NCBI GenBank assembly: GCA_964592475.1
Contig: CAZQEZ010000003.1
Coordinates: 1-64,000, forward strand
Length of the DNA stretch: 64,000 nucleotides
Reading direction: 5' to 3'
Source: CAZQEZ01 sp964592475
GTDB taxonomy: Bacteria; Bacteroidota; Bacteroidia; Cytophagales; Cyclobacteriaceae
Part shown: in pieces, positions 53,979-63,320 of the stretch
Numbering within the stretch: the stretch's first letter is position 1
Layout: the number at the start of each line of letters is the position of its first letter
Position numbers and translations under genes: made by a program
The notes under the pieces: generated by a model
What the model saw: only the letters and a program-made list of their open reading frames with translations
What the model was told of the DNA's origin: nothing
The model's database searches: none

Positions 53979-54013
53979 AAAAAAAAAGCGGTTGACATAT
54001 AGGTTCAACCGCC
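53979..54013 (-). terminator. intrinsic terminator of the panC-panD-flippase-YugP operon
   Basis: On the minus strand GCGGTTGA and TCAACCGC arms (54012-54005 and 53995-53988) close a hairpin followed by a run of T (53987-53979). It lies just after the last gene of the operon. Confidence 0.85.
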
Positions 54014-54040
54014 TTATAAAAATTTGTAAGTTCTCAATAT

Positions 54041-54733
54041 TTAATCCCTGCCACCTAGAAAAATGGTGATAAAATAAAGCAAGGTAACCAGTGATCCTAC
54101 TGCAGCTACTACATAAGTCATGGCAGCCCATTTAAGCGCATCTTTTGCCATATTTTGTTCCTGGCTTGTAGTTACTCCCCGGTTACTCATCCAGGCAAGA
54201 GCTCTCTTACTGGCATCAAACTCTACCGGTAAAGTAACCATTGAAAACAGGGTGATTACAAAGTAAGCACCTATAACTACTAAGAGGACTATTTTATAGG
54301 GAAAAGCATTAAATAGAAAAGCGCCACCAAAAATACTGGCCAACATAATAAAGTTTAATACTTTGGCACTTATATTTTGAATAGGCACCATGGCAGATCT
54401 GAATTGCAGAAAACTATAGGCTCTGGCATGCTGTACCGCGTGACCACATTCATGAGCAGCTACTGCGGCAGAAGCTGCAGACCTACCATGAAATACTTCT
54501 TCGCTTAAGTTAACTGTTTTGTTACCTGGATTATAATGATCTGATAACTGACCACGTGTTGGTACAATTCGAACATCATAAATTCCATTATCCTTAAGCA
54601 TTTGAGCGGCTACTTCTGCACCAGACATTCCACCCATTAGGGTAGTTTTACTATATTTTTTAAACTTACTTTTAAGCCTTGAACTTACCGCGAAGCTTAA
54701 TATTGCAAAAACTATGAATATTACAATTATCAT
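54041..54733 (-). CDS. YugP-type zinc metallopeptidase, membrane-bound
   Basis: A 230-residue protein with an N-terminal hydrophobic anchor, a soluble domain carrying the HExxH motif in VAAHECGHAVQHA (about residues 92-104), and then several C-terminal membrane helices (VLNFIMLASIFGGAFLF, IVLLVVIGAYFVITLFSMVTL and a last one near 210-225). The family is the YugP/PF04298 group, broadly distributed and poorly characterised. Last gene of the panC operon. Confidence 0.9.
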   Translation of the reverse strand: MIIVIFIVFAILSFAVSSRLKSKFKKYSKTTLMGGMSGAEVAAQMLKDNGIYDVRIVPTRGQLSDHYNPGNKTVNLSEEVFHGRSAASAAVAAHECGHAVQHARAYSFLQFRSAMVPIQNISAKVLNFIMLASIFGGAFLFNAFPYKIVLLVVIGAYFVITLFSMVTLPVEFDASKRALAWMSNRGVTTSQEQNMAKDALKWAAMTYVVAAVGSLVTLLYFITIFLGGRD

Positions 54734-54803
54734 TTTTATATTAAATTTAAATCAATGGATAATTATGCAATCCTTATCAAAATTGCTGCCAATTTTTTGA
54801 GTA

Positions 54804-55823
54804 TTAAGATTGTTCTTTGGCTAATTTATTTTTTTTTCCAGAAATGAAGATGCTTATGATAAAACTGACACCCCCTACAACTACTATCATCAGTATTTGT
54901 GCGCTATGCATTATTGCAGCAAACAATTTTCCAATTTCATCGCTTATACCGTAAGTTACAAGTACTGAGGCCACTAAAATGTGATAGGTGCCAATACCAC
55001 CTTGCACAGGTGCTGATATGCCTAAACTGCCCATCGTCAAAATTGACAATCCAGCCAATAACGACAAATGGCTAGTTTCTTCTAAACTAAATACTACTAC
55101 ATAAGACATGAAATAATATAGTACCCAAATTAAAATGGTTGAAACAAAAAATGCCAATTTGTCATCCACTTTGCTTACACTTGCAATGCCTGTTCCTACT
55201 TCCTTAAGGAAAGATCTTATTTTTAAATATAGAGGCCAGCTTTTAACCTTCTGTTTAATTGACTTTAAAAATATAAAAAAAAGTAGCAATAAAATCATTA
55301 ATATACCCGCGACAAAATATACTATAAGTAAATTTCGACCAAGTATTGCTATTTTATTTTCAAAAAAGCCAAAGAAGTAATCACTAATTACATCAAACTC
55401 AATTATTAGCGTACTTACCACTATTATTATCAAACAAATAAGATCGATAAGGCGCTCTCCCACTACGGTGCCAAAAGAGGATGGTATGGAAACATTATCA
55501 GTTCTCTTTAAAATTCCGCAACGAGTTACTTCGCCCATTCTTGGCACTAATATATTGGCAAAATAGCCTACCATAACAGCAAGAAAGGCTCTGAAAAGAT
55601 TGATGTGAAAACCAAGAGGTTTTAAAAGTAATTGCCACCGATACGCACGAATAATATGACTTAAAATAGCCAGAATAATGGAAAATAAAATCCAATTGTA
55701 ATTCGCGGTTTTCATTTCGCTAAGCATCTGATTAAAATCAGTGTCTTTATAGGCGTACCAAAAAAGACCTCCTGCTATTGCTAATGTAACTAAGTAAAAT
55801 ATAATTGATTTTAAGCGCTTCAA
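54804..55823 (-). CDS. lysylphosphatidylglycerol-synthase-TM/UPF0104 family membrane protein (flippase-like)
   Basis: A 339-residue polytopic inner-membrane protein with about eight helices of the YbhN/MprF-TM group. Typical pieces are LLFSIILAILSHIIRAYRWQLLLKPLG (core ILSHIIRAYRWQ), VPRMGEVTRCGIL and the late PVQGGIGTYHILVASVL. Members move or hold lipid-linked molecules; the substrate here is unknown. The frame opens with TTG at 55823, 11 bases after panD; no ATG near the N-terminus fits. It belongs to the panC-panD operon. Confidence 0.85.
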   Translation of the reverse strand: MKRLKSIIFYLVTLAIAGGLFWYAYKDTDFNQMLSEMKTANYNWILFSIILAILSHIIRAYRWQLLLKPLGFHINLFRAFLAVMVGYFANILVPRMGEVTRCGILKRTDNVSIPSSFGTVVGERLIDLICLIIIVVSTLIIEFDVISDYFFGFFENKIAILGRNLLIVYFVAGILMILLLLFFIFLKSIKQKVKSWPLYLKIRSFLKEVGTGIASVSKVDDKLAFFVSTILIWVLYYFMSYVVVFSLEETSHLSLLAGLSILTMGSLGISAPVQGGIGTYHILVASVLVTYGISDEIGKLFAAIMHSAQILMIVVVGGVSFIISIFISGKKNKLAKEQS

Positions 55824-55834
55824 ACAAAAAGTGA

Positions 55835-56182
55835 TTAGGTGAGACGATTATTATTATCTGGAAAAATGACGGCAGGTTGATGAGCTTTAGCCTCCTTGGT
55901 ATCGATCATGCCATAGGAAATTATTATGATAATATCTCCTACTTGAGCTTTGCGTGCAGCAGGACCATTTAAACATATTTCTCCACTTCCTCTTATGCCT
56001 TTTATAACGTAAGTTTCGAGTCGTTCGCCGTTATTGACGTTAACAATTTGCACTTTTTCGTTTTCTACCAAATTAGCAGCATCCATTAAATCTTCATCAA
56101 TGGTAATACTGCCAACATAATTTAAATCGGCTTGTGAAATACGTACTCTATGAATTTTTGATTTTAATACTTGAATTAACAT
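55835..56182 (-). CDS. panD: aspartate 1-decarboxylase
   Basis: A 115-residue pyruvoyl enzyme that makes beta-alanine for pantothenate. The self-cleavage site Gly24-Ser25 is present in LNYVGSITIDEDLMDAA, with Lys9 and Tyr22 in the expected places; later CLNGPAARKAQVGDIIIIISYG (core LNGPAARKAQVGD) completes the active site. The gene follows panC by 28 bases in the operon. Confidence 0.96.
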   Translation of the reverse strand: MLIQVLKSKIHRVRISQADLNYVGSITIDEDLMDAANLVENEKVQIVNVNNGERLETYVIKGIRGSGEICLNGPAARKAQVGDIIIIISYGMIDTKEAKAHQPAVIFPDNNNRLT

Positions 56183-56210
56183 TTGTTATAAATCAGGGTT
56201 TCCTGAAATG

Positions 56211-57062
56211 TTAGATTTCAATAATAATGTTATCAATTAATCTTATTCCGCCTAACCAGGCAGCTATGCATAACGCATATTGTTGCCCTTGTGTTATTGC
56301 ATCCTTAAATAATTTTAGATCGCTGGCTTTGGCTACTTCAAAATATTCCAAAGTTAAACCATCTATTTCAGAACAAAAATTCTGCACTACTAATTTTGCC
56401 TCTTTAACTGACATTGACTGCTTTAAGTTATCGGCTGCTAATTGCAAAGATTTATAGATAGCAGGTGCTTTTCTTCTATCTTCGTACGAAAGTCGCTGAT
56501 TGCGAGATGACATTGCCAATCCATCTTGTTCACGGACGATCGGCAATCCTTTCATTTGAATTGGATAAGTAAGATCTGACACCATTTTCTTTAATAAAGT
56601 AAATTGTTGCAAATCTTTAAGTCCAAAGTAAGCTGCATCAGGCTTCACAATATTAAATAGCTTAGCAACCACTAATGCCACTCCCTTGAAATGCCCAGGC
56701 CTGTTTATACCTTCCATAATTTCGTCAAAATATCCAACATCAAAATTTATCGTGTTTTTAGCAGGATACATATATTTATCATCAGGTGCAAATAATATAT
56801 CGCATCCTTTCGAAGATAAAAGTTCCGAATCGTTATCCAAATTTCTTGGATATTCGTCGAAATCATCAGCATTATTAAACTGGATAGGATTTACGTATAT
56901 ACTACATATCACAAGCTCGTTTTCTTGCCTACAAGCCTCTAAAAGCGACATGTGCCCCTCGTGCAAAGCTCCCATTGTTGGCACAAAACCTAGTTTTTTG
57001 TAAGGATTATAACGTGTAGTTAGGAAGCTGGAAAGCTCCGAAATATTTGTGAAAATCCTCAT
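56211..57062 (-). CDS. panC: pantothenate synthetase
   Basis: A 283-residue enzyme that joins pantoate and beta-alanine using ATP. The HIGH-like motif is in FVPTMGALHEGHMSLL (about residues 27-42); later VVAKLFNIVKPDAAYFGLKDLQQ (core FNIVKPDAAYFG) and the KMSxSRN-type MSSRNQRLS (about residue 185) are present. First gene of panC-panD-flippase-YugP, divergent from the glycogen-synthase-like gene, an arrangement common in Bacteroidota. Confidence 0.96.
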   Translation of the reverse strand: MRIFTNISELSSFLTTRYNPYKKLGFVPTMGALHEGHMSLLEACRQENELVICSIYVNPIQFNNADDFDEYPRNLDNDSELLSSKGCDILFAPDDKYMYPAKNTINFDVGYFDEIMEGINRPGHFKGVALVVAKLFNIVKPDAAYFGLKDLQQFTLLKKMVSDLTYPIQMKGLPIVREQDGLAMSSRNQRLSYEDRRKAPAIYKSLQLAADNLKQSMSVKEAKLVVQNFCSEIDGLTLEYFEVAKASDLKLFKDAITQGQQYALCIAAWLGGIRLIDNIIIEI

Positions 57063-57092
57063 GAAAGCTTAGTGTTTGGTAATAAAGTTGCG

Positions 57093-57100
57093 CAAAAGTA
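57093..57100 (-). promoter_or_regulatory. candidate -7 box of the panC operon
   Basis: On the minus strand TACTTTTG fits TAnnTTTG and ends 30 bases before the panC ATG. The divergent promoter of the next gene lies about 20 bases away. Confidence 0.5.
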
Positions 57101-57120
57101 CGTTTTTAGAGATGAAAACG

Positions 57121-57152
57121 CTTGAAAATGGCACAAAAATATGTTAATTTTG
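57121..57152 (+). promoter_or_regulatory. promoter of the glycogen-synthase-like gene
   Basis: CTTG (57121-57124), a 20-base spacer and TAATTTTG (57145-57152) match the Bacteroidota promoter pattern. The implied leader is about 30 bases before the ATG at 57191. Confidence 0.7.
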
Positions 57153-57190
57153 TGAACCTTTTTATCATTTAATTAAACATCTCAACAAAT

Positions 57191-58003
57191 ATGCCGAATT
57201 TGAAAATTCTCTATGTAGCAAGCGAAATTGATCCTTTCTTACACACTTCTAAAGTTGCCGATTTAGTTAGAAAGTTACCCCAGGCCATGCAAGAAAGAGG
57301 GATGGAAATACGCATCCTGGTACCACGGTTTGGAATTATAAATGAGCGAAAAAACCGGCTGCACGAAGTAGTAAGATTATCAGGAATTAATATTGCAGTA
57401 GGTGATGAGGAAAAACCCTTAGTAATAAAAGTAGCATCTATTCCTCAAGCAAAACTTCAGGTTTATTTCATAGATAATGAAGATTATTTCCATAGGAAGT
57501 CTGTTTTCTTTGATAAAGAAAATAAATTCTATGAAGATAATGACGAAAGAGCGATTTTCTTTTGCAAAGGCACAATTGAAACGGTGCGAAAACTTGGGTG
57601 GGCTCCAGATATCATACATTGTAATGACTGGATGACCAGTCTGATTCCAATGTATGTGAAGACAAAATATCGCAATGACCCGATCTTCAAAAATACAAAA
57701 AGTATATTTACAGTATACGACAACATATTTTCACATAAGTTTAGTAGTGATGTAATTAACAAAATTAAATCACATGATATTGATGAGAGCCAATTAACCA
57801 ATTTAGAGTCTGCGGATTTGGAAGGTTTTATCAAGATTGGCATAGAATATGCTGACGTAGTAATCAAAGCTGAAGAAGATTTTAGTAATGGCATGAACGA
57901 AGTATTTAGCGAATTGCCTAAAGAGAAAATAGTAAATACAATAGAAAAATCGGAAGGTTATTTAGACTCGTATTATAATTTATATAATGAACTTATTGGA
58001 TAG
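57191..58003 (+). CDS. glycogen/starch synthase N-terminal-domain protein
   Basis: A 270-residue protein equal to the GT5 starch-synthase catalytic N-terminal domain only. KILYVASEIDPFLHTSKVADLVRKLP (core ASEIDPF...TSKVADLV) and later IIHCNDWMTSLIPMYVKTKY match that fold. The usual ADP-glucose motif KTGGL is replaced by HTSKV, and the whole C-terminal GT domain with its catalytic part is absent. Short proteins of this kind are found next to panC in Bacteroidota; glycogen synthesis is therefore doubtful. Its end overlaps the DUF4270 start by 17 bases. Confidence 0.85.
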   Translation: MPNLKILYVASEIDPFLHTSKVADLVRKLPQAMQERGMEIRILVPRFGIINERKNRLHEVVRLSGINIAVGDEEKPLVIKVASIPQAKLQVYFIDNEDYFHRKSVFFDKENKFYEDNDERAIFFCKGTIETVRKLGWAPDIIHCNDWMTSLIPMYVKTKYRNDPIFKNTKSIFTVYDNIFSHKFSSDVINKIKSHDIDESQLTNLESADLEGFIKIGIEYADVVIKAEEDFSNGMNEVFSELPKEKIVNTIEKSEGYLDSYYNLYNELIG

Positions 58004-59438
58004 TGCAGAAGTTAAGAAAAATGCAATAAAATCAGGGCTGGTATTATTTTTACTAGCCCTGATTTTGTTTTCATGTGAAGAACCTAGTGAATTAGGTGAA
58101 AATTTTGTAGGTGATAAAGATGATATAGGTGTTTTTTATAAAGAATTTTCAATTGAAGCGTTTCAAAAACAAACCGACTCCCTAATTTCTACTTTTAATG
58201 AAAGACTTATAACGGGTTACTACAGTGATCCGGTTTTTGGAGATATTTATGGAGAAGGCTATTTGGATATTGATGGGTTAAATACCATGCCAAATGTGCA
58301 GGAAAGTTCTGTTTTGGATTCTGTATTATTGACATTTAAAGTAAACTACCTGTATGGAAGCAATCTTAGTCAGGCATTGACCCTGTCAGTTTTTCAATTA
58401 GACAATAGACTGGCAGAATTTCGAAGAGATACCACGCTAGCCGACTCTATACTTACTACTATTGATTTAATACCCGTTGTTACAGAGCGACAAGATTATA
58501 ATGATGTCCCATTCGGTCAGCTTACCCTTAATCCAATTGATGATATTATTAACAAAGATTCTATAATTACCTTTAAGCTAACCGGAGAAATCTTTGAAAG
58601 TATATTTCAAAGTATAATCAAAAAAGATTCATCATTTATTTTAAATGATTCAATTTTTAGTCGTACTGTGAGGGGGCTAGCTTTGGTGCCAGACATGAGC
58701 AGTTCAGCTATTTTGGGTTTTAACATGGATTCTGAAGATAATAATTTAAGACTACATTACCATGCTACTGGTGATACAAGTACAATTACATTTCCTTTGC
58801 GTAACCCTCGATTTGTAAGTCATATAAGGTCTGATCGTATGGGAACACCTTTAGCAGGCATATCTCAAAACGACACTCTTACACCCGCTACTGACAAATT
58901 GTATATTCAAAATGGTGTTGGCATCGTGCCTGTAATAAGATTTAACAATTTTCAATCTTTTAGTGATTCTGTAGGTAGCTTAATCATTAATAGTGCCATT
59001 TTAGAATTAAAAGTAGATGATTGGAGTGGATCATTAGCTCCTAATGATGGATTTTTTGTGCATGTTACAGATTCCACCTTTAATGAACTTATCACATTCG
59101 ATCAAAATTCAAGATCTTTTAACCCGATTAGTATAAATGTTGCTGCAGGCTCTGCCGGAAGCATATCGTCTCGGCGAGGAGCAGGCTTTGTACCTATCAG
59201 GCTTAATAGTGGATTTCAAGACATAGTTTACATCGATCTAACTTTATTTTTACAGCAATTAGCCAATAAAAGTTTAACGGGAGAATATCTAATGCTTTAT
59301 CCTAACTCTTACTTGATGTTTAGTCGTGACAATGTAACTAGCAATGTTTATAGAGGAATAGTAACTAACTTAAATCGAACAATTTTAGATAAATCTCAAT
59401 CAAAACTAAGGATACATTATACTACTGTAAATAATTAA
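57987..59438 (+). CDS. DUF4270 lipoprotein
   Basis: A 483-residue lipoprotein: signal VLFLLALILFSC with the lipobox cysteine at about residue 31, followed by the family start EEPSELGENFVG. The remainder is a long beta-rich DUF4270 region (for example VLDSVLLTFKVNYLYG, GLALVPDMSS and a closing LRIHYTTVN). Proteins of this kind are widespread in Bacteroidota, surface- or periplasm-facing, with unknown function. The ATG overlaps the preceding gene's stop. A terminator-like hairpin lies within the codons of the signal peptide. Confidence 0.88.
   Translation: MNLLDSAEVKKNAIKSGLVLFLLALILFSCEEPSELGENFVGDKDDIGVFYKEFSIEAFQKQTDSLISTFNERLITGYYSDPVFGDIYGEGYLDIDGLNTMPNVQESSVLDSVLLTFKVNYLYGSNLSQALTLSVFQLDNRLAEFRRDTTLADSILTTIDLIPVVTERQDYNDVPFGQLTLNPIDDIINKDSIITFKLTGEIFESIFQSIIKKDSSFILNDSIFSRTVRGLALVPDMSSSAILGFNMDSEDNNLRLHYHATGDTSTITFPLRNPRFVSHIRSDRMGTPLAGISQNDTLTPATDKLYIQNGVGIVPVIRFNNFQSFSDSVGSLIINSAILELKVDDWSGSLAPNDGFFVHVTDSTFNELITFDQNSRSFNPISINVAAGSAGSISSRRGAGFVPIRLNSGFQDIVYIDLTLFLQQLANKSLTGEYLMLYPNSYLMFSRDNVTSNVYRGIVTNLNRTILDKSQSKLRIHYTTVNN
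58028..58071 (+). terminator. terminator-like hairpin inside the DUF4270 coding start
   Basis: Perfect 12-base arms AAAATCAGGGCT (58028-58039) and AGCCCTGATTTT (58055-58066) with a 15-base loop are followed by TTTTGTTTT. The structure starts 25 bases after the stop of the glycogen-synthase-like gene but lies in the signal-peptide codons of the DUF4270 gene. It could end the upstream message, or attenuate the downstream gene. Confidence 0.65.
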
Positions 59439-59520
59439 AAAATAAACCACTTTTTTAATTAAGGAAATAATATCCCGGTTTTAATGGCATTTACAACAAC
59501 TAATTACCAAATTTAATATT

Positions 59521-61356
59521 ATGTGTGGAATAGTAGCTTATGTGGGCCACCGGCAAGCACACGAAGTAATAATAAAGGGGCTAAAAAGACTCGAGTATAG
59601 AGGTTATGATAGTGCGGGAATAGCATTGCTTAACGGTGATTTAACAGTTTACAAAAAGAAAGGCAAAGTAGTAGAACTGGAGGAATTTATTATTGACAAA
59701 AACCTAAACAGCAATATTGGCATTGGACACACTCGCTGGGCAACTCACGGAGAACCCAATGATGGCAATGCTCACCCTCATTTTTCCGGCAATCGGGAAT
59801 TAGCTATGATTCATAATGGGATTATAGAAAACTACAGTTCCATTAGGCAAGAATTGATTAATAAAGGTCATACGTTTGATAGTGAAACCGATACGGAGGT
59901 TTTTATACATTTTATTGAAGATATAAAGGAAAATAATGAGGTTACACTAGAGGAAGCTGTCAGGCTTGCACTAACAAAAGTTGTGGGAGCCTACGCAATT
60001 GTTGTAATGTCTAAAAAAGACCCTAATACTTTAATTGCTGCACGCAAAGGAAGCCCATTGGTCTTAGGTTTAGGAAAAGATGAATTTTTTTTAGCATCTG
60101 ATGCAACTCCTATTATTGAGTATACCAATGAGGTTGTGTATCTCAATGATTACGAGATAGCTATTATAAAAGATAATAACTTACAAATTAAAACCACACA
60201 AGATGTCCCTACAACTCCTTATATCCAAACATTGGACATGGAATTGGAGGCTTTGGAAAAAGGCGGCTTTGAACATTTTATGCTTAAAGAGATTTTTGAA
60301 CAGCCTAGATCAGTAAAAGATTGCATGAGGGGCCGACTGAATGCAAGTACTGGACAAGTTGTGTTAGGTGGTATTAGAGAATATCGAAATAAGTTGATTA
60401 ATGCAGACCGTGTGTTAATAATTGCTTGTGGTACCTCATGGCATGCCGGTTTGGTAGCCGAATACATGATTGAGGATATGTGCAGAATTCCGGTAGAGGT
60501 AGAATATGCCTCGGAGTTTCGTTATAGAAATCCAGTGATTAAAGAAAGTGATGTTGTTATTGCTATTTCTCAATCGGGAGAAACAGCGGATACGCTAGCA
60601 GCCATGGAGCTTGCCAAAGAAAAAGGTGCAACCATTCTTGGGGTTTGCAACGTAGTTGGGTCCTCTATAGCACGTCTATCACATGAAGGTGTATATACCC
60701 ATGCTGGACCTGAAATAGGTGTTGCCAGTACCAAAGCTTTTACCGCTCAATTGACTGTTCTTACTATGATTGCTCTGCTTATTGCCAGCAAAAAAGGTTC
60801 TATCAAAGAAAAAAAGTACAGAGAGCTGTTAGTGGAAATGGAAAACATGCCCGCTAAAATTGAAAAAGCATTGGCTTCTGATGAGCAGGTTAAAAAATTA
60901 GCGAGAAATTATAAAGAATCTAGAAATTTTTTATACCTGGGAAGGGGATATAATTTCCCCGTGGCTTTAGAAGGAGCACTTAAATTAAAAGAGATAAGCT
61001 ACATTCATGCCGAAGGATACCCTGCTGCAGAAATGAAACACGGTCCTATAGCCTTAATTGATGAAGAAATGCCAGTGGTTTTTATAGCTACCAGAGATGG
61101 TTCATATGAAAAAATTGTTTCGAATATTCAGGAGGTAAAGGCTAGAAAAGGAAAAGTGATTGCTATTGTAACTGAAGGAGATGATCTTATACATCAAATG
61201 GCCGACCATGTGTTGGAAGTTCCATCCACTAGTGATGAACTGTTGCCTCTGGTCTCGGTCATTCCTTTGCAATTACTGAGTTATCATATTGCTGTGATGC
61301 GTGGATGTTCTGTAGACCAACCACGCAATTTGGCTAAATCAGTAACAGTAGAATAA
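59521..61356 (+). CDS. glmS: glucosamine-fructose-6-phosphate aminotransferase
   Basis: A 611-residue enzyme that makes glucosamine-6-phosphate from fructose-6-phosphate and glutamine, feeding peptidoglycan and lipid A synthesis. The N-terminal amidotransferase domain begins MCGIVAYVG with the catalytic Cys after Met. It is followed by YRGYDSAGIA, GHTRWATHGEP and two SIS isomerase domains (ACGTSWHAG, SQSGETADTLAA, EISYIHAEGYPAAEMKHGPIAL as core HAEGYPAAEMKHGPIAL). The end is NLAKSVTVE, the usual C-terminus. It is followed by hemB after 59 bases. I see no glmS ribozyme upstream; the 82-base spacer is too short for one. Confidence 0.97.
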   Translation: MCGIVAYVGHRQAHEVIIKGLKRLEYRGYDSAGIALLNGDLTVYKKKGKVVELEEFIIDKNLNSNIGIGHTRWATHGEPNDGNAHPHFSGNRELAMIHNGIIENYSSIRQELINKGHTFDSETDTEVFIHFIEDIKENNEVTLEEAVRLALTKVVGAYAIVVMSKKDPNTLIAARKGSPLVLGLGKDEFFLASDATPIIEYTNEVVYLNDYEIAIIKDNNLQIKTTQDVPTTPYIQTLDMELEALEKGGFEHFMLKEIFEQPRSVKDCMRGRLNASTGQVVLGGIREYRNKLINADRVLIIACGTSWHAGLVAEYMIEDMCRIPVEVEYASEFRYRNPVIKESDVVIAISQSGETADTLAAMELAKEKGATILGVCNVVGSSIARLSHEGVYTHAGPEIGVASTKAFTAQLTVLTMIALLIASKKGSIKEKKYRELLVEMENMPAKIEKALASDEQVKKLARNYKESRNFLYLGRGYNFPVALEGALKLKEISYIHAEGYPAAEMKHGPIALIDEEMPVVFIATRDGSYEKIVSNIQEVKARKGKVIAIVTEGDDLIHQMADHVLEVPSTSDELLPLVSVIPLQLLSYHIAVMRGCSVDQPRNLAKSVTVE

Positions 61357-61415
61357 AAAAATTAAAACATTATAGCAAATACTTGTGGCCATATTAGCAA
61401 CAAAAATAATATTTT

Positions 61416-62396
61416 ATGATGTATCGAAGACCTCGACGTAATCGTAAATCTGAAGCGGTACGCTCTATGATTGCCGAAACTAATGTGCAGCAGGACAATT
61501 TAATATTTCCGTTGTTCCTTACAGAAGGAGCAAACATCAAAAATGAAGTAGCCTCTATGCCGGGTATCTATCGTTATAGCCAGGATACCATATTGAAAGA
61601 ATTAGAAAGTTGCTTACAATTAGGAATAAATAAAATATGCCTTTTCCCCGCTATTAATGAGGATAAAAAAAATCCAATGGCTAGTGAAAGTTATAATCCT
61701 GAAGGGTTATATACTTCTACAATAAAAAAGATAAAAAGCACTTTTCCCGAGATCACAATGATGACTGATGTAGCGATGGATCCCTATAGCTCTGATGGTC
61801 ATGATGGATTAGTGAGAAATGATGAAATTGTAAATGATGAAACATTGCCTATTTTAGGTAAGATGGCTCTAGCACAAGCCAGGGCTGGTGCCGATATAAT
61901 TGGGCCATCGGATATGATGGATGGCAGAGTAGGTTACATACGTGAACTGCTTGATGATGAGGGCTTTAGCAATGTTTCAATTATGTCGTACACGGCAAAG
62001 TATGCCAGTGCTTTTTACGGGCCTTTCCGTGATGCTTTAGATTCTGCCCCAAAAAAAGGCGATAAAAAAACCTATCAAATGAATCCTGCCAATCAAAAAG
62101 AAGCAATTTTGGAGGCTGAATTGGATTTTCAGGAAGGTGCTGATTTTCTTATGGTGAAACCTGCATTGGCTTACCTCGATGTTATCAAATTGTTGTCCGA
62201 TAATTTTGAAATTCCCATTGCTGCCTATCAAGTTAGCGGAGAATATGCCATGACTAAAGCTGCAGCACAAAATGGCTGGTTAGATGGAGAACAAATAATG
62301 TTGGAAACACTGTTAAGCATACGTAGAGCAGGTGCTAGCGCAATTCTCACCTACTTTGCCAAAGAATTTGCCCTTTGGGTTAATAAAGATAAATAA
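61416..62396 (+). CDS. hemB: delta-aminolevulinic acid dehydratase (porphobilinogen synthase)
   Basis: A 326-residue enzyme that condenses two 5-aminolevulinate molecules to porphobilinogen. The start MMYRRPRRNRKSEAVRSM is typical (RRPRRNR). Schiff-base lysines are in MSYTAKYASAFYGPFR (about residues 190-205) and DFLMVKPALAYLD (about residues 243-255). The metal-binding site region reads MMTDVAMDPYSSDGHDG, which has aspartate/alanine-type residues (core DVAMDPYSSDGHDG) where zinc enzymes carry cysteines, so it is probably the Mg2+-type enzyme (family inference). It sits after glmS, far from hemA and hemH. Confidence 0.95.
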   Translation: MMYRRPRRNRKSEAVRSMIAETNVQQDNLIFPLFLTEGANIKNEVASMPGIYRYSQDTILKELESCLQLGINKICLFPAINEDKKNPMASESYNPEGLYTSTIKKIKSTFPEITMMTDVAMDPYSSDGHDGLVRNDEIVNDETLPILGKMALAQARAGADIIGPSDMMDGRVGYIRELLDDEGFSNVSIMSYTAKYASAFYGPFRDALDSAPKKGDKKTYQMNPANQKEAILEAELDFQEGADFLMVKPALAYLDVIKLLSDNFEIPIAAYQVSGEYAMTKAAAQNGWLDGEQIMLETLLSIRRAGASAILTYFAKEFALWVNKDK

Positions 62397-62427
62397 TTAT
62401 CGTTTACTTTTTTTAATCAAAAGGCCA

Positions 62428-63294
62428 ATGAAGCAACTATTTATTTCAATTTTAATTACAATAATATCGTTAAAAGCTATGGCTCAGGAACAAAAAACCG
62501 AAGCCATTGATACACTTTTTCAGAATAAAGAAGATATCCTGAACAGCATTACTGATACTCCATTAACTATAGATTTAGAAGCTGAAGAGGAGGATGAAGA
62601 GGATGAAGATGATAAAAAGAAAAAAAAGAAAAAAGTTTTTTATGGCTTAAAAACTAAAAAAGGTTATACCAGCTCTGGCTTCGGCAACAATATTACTGTT
62701 GAATTTTTTCACTATTTGAAGGAATTTGAAAAACCAGACCCCTACGTTAGAGACATTTATTGGTTTGACTTTAAAACCCGTCGTATAAAAATCGGTGGAA
62801 CGATTGATCCTGAAAATGCTGGTATTTTACATGGACCTTATCGCAAAATACAAAATGATGAAGTAGTAGAGGAAGGAATATTTTTTAAAGGTACTAAACA
62901 CGGCCGATGGATGAAATATGCCCGCATGTATGAATATATGGTGGTGATAGACAAATCAAAATATTTTAAAGGCTGGCCCAAAGAATCTAAAGTGTCGTAC
63001 TACGATAAAAATGCTCAAAAACTTCAGGAAGTAATTCCTATAGAATACGGAAAAAAAGAAGGCAATTATTTCTATTTTCATGAAAATGGTATGGTAGCTG
63101 TGCTTGGCGAATACAGAAATGATGAAAAAGTGGGTAAATGGTCTGAATATTATCAATTTCGTCGTAAAAGAAAAAGAATAATACAATACCGCACCAACCC
63201 TTATGATGAAGATTTTGAGCCATATATAGTTCAGGAGTGGGATCAGGATGGGAAATTAATCTATGATCGCGAAGCTCGGATTGCCAGCCGGTAA
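62428..63294 (+). CDS. secreted MORN-like repeat protein
   Basis: A 288-residue protein with a signal peptide (MKQLFISILITIISLKAMAQ, cleavage at about residue 20). A mixed-charge stretch of acidic residues followed by seven or more lysines (EEEDEEDEDDKKKKKKK, about residues 53-70) precedes short repeats of MORN/YwqK type: HGPYRKIQNDEVVEEGIFF, KGTKHGRWMKYAR, GKKEGNYFYFHENGMVAVLGEYRND, KVGKWSEYYQF. MORN-like repeats usually form beta-strand scaffolds; the function is unknown. I use ATG 62428; a longer frame starts inside hemB. It overlaps no neighbour. Confidence 0.75.
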   Translation: MKQLFISILITIISLKAMAQEQKTEAIDTLFQNKEDILNSITDTPLTIDLEAEEEDEEDEDDKKKKKKKVFYGLKTKKGYTSSGFGNNITVEFFHYLKEFEKPDPYVRDIYWFDFKTRRIKIGGTIDPENAGILHGPYRKIQNDEVVEEGIFFKGTKHGRWMKYARMYEYMVVIDKSKYFKGWPKESKVSYYDKNAQKLQEVIPIEYGKKEGNYFYFHENGMVAVLGEYRNDEKVGKWSEYYQFRRKRKRIIQYRTNPYDEDFEPYIVQEWDQDGKLIYDREARIASR

Positions 63295-63320
63295 ACTACA
63301 ATTGTTTGTAAGTTTAAACC

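Noticed and set aside
59439..59520. A glmS ribozyme or other riboswitch upstream of glmS
   Set aside because: The spacer is only 82 bases, AT-rich, and shows no paired structure of the required size.
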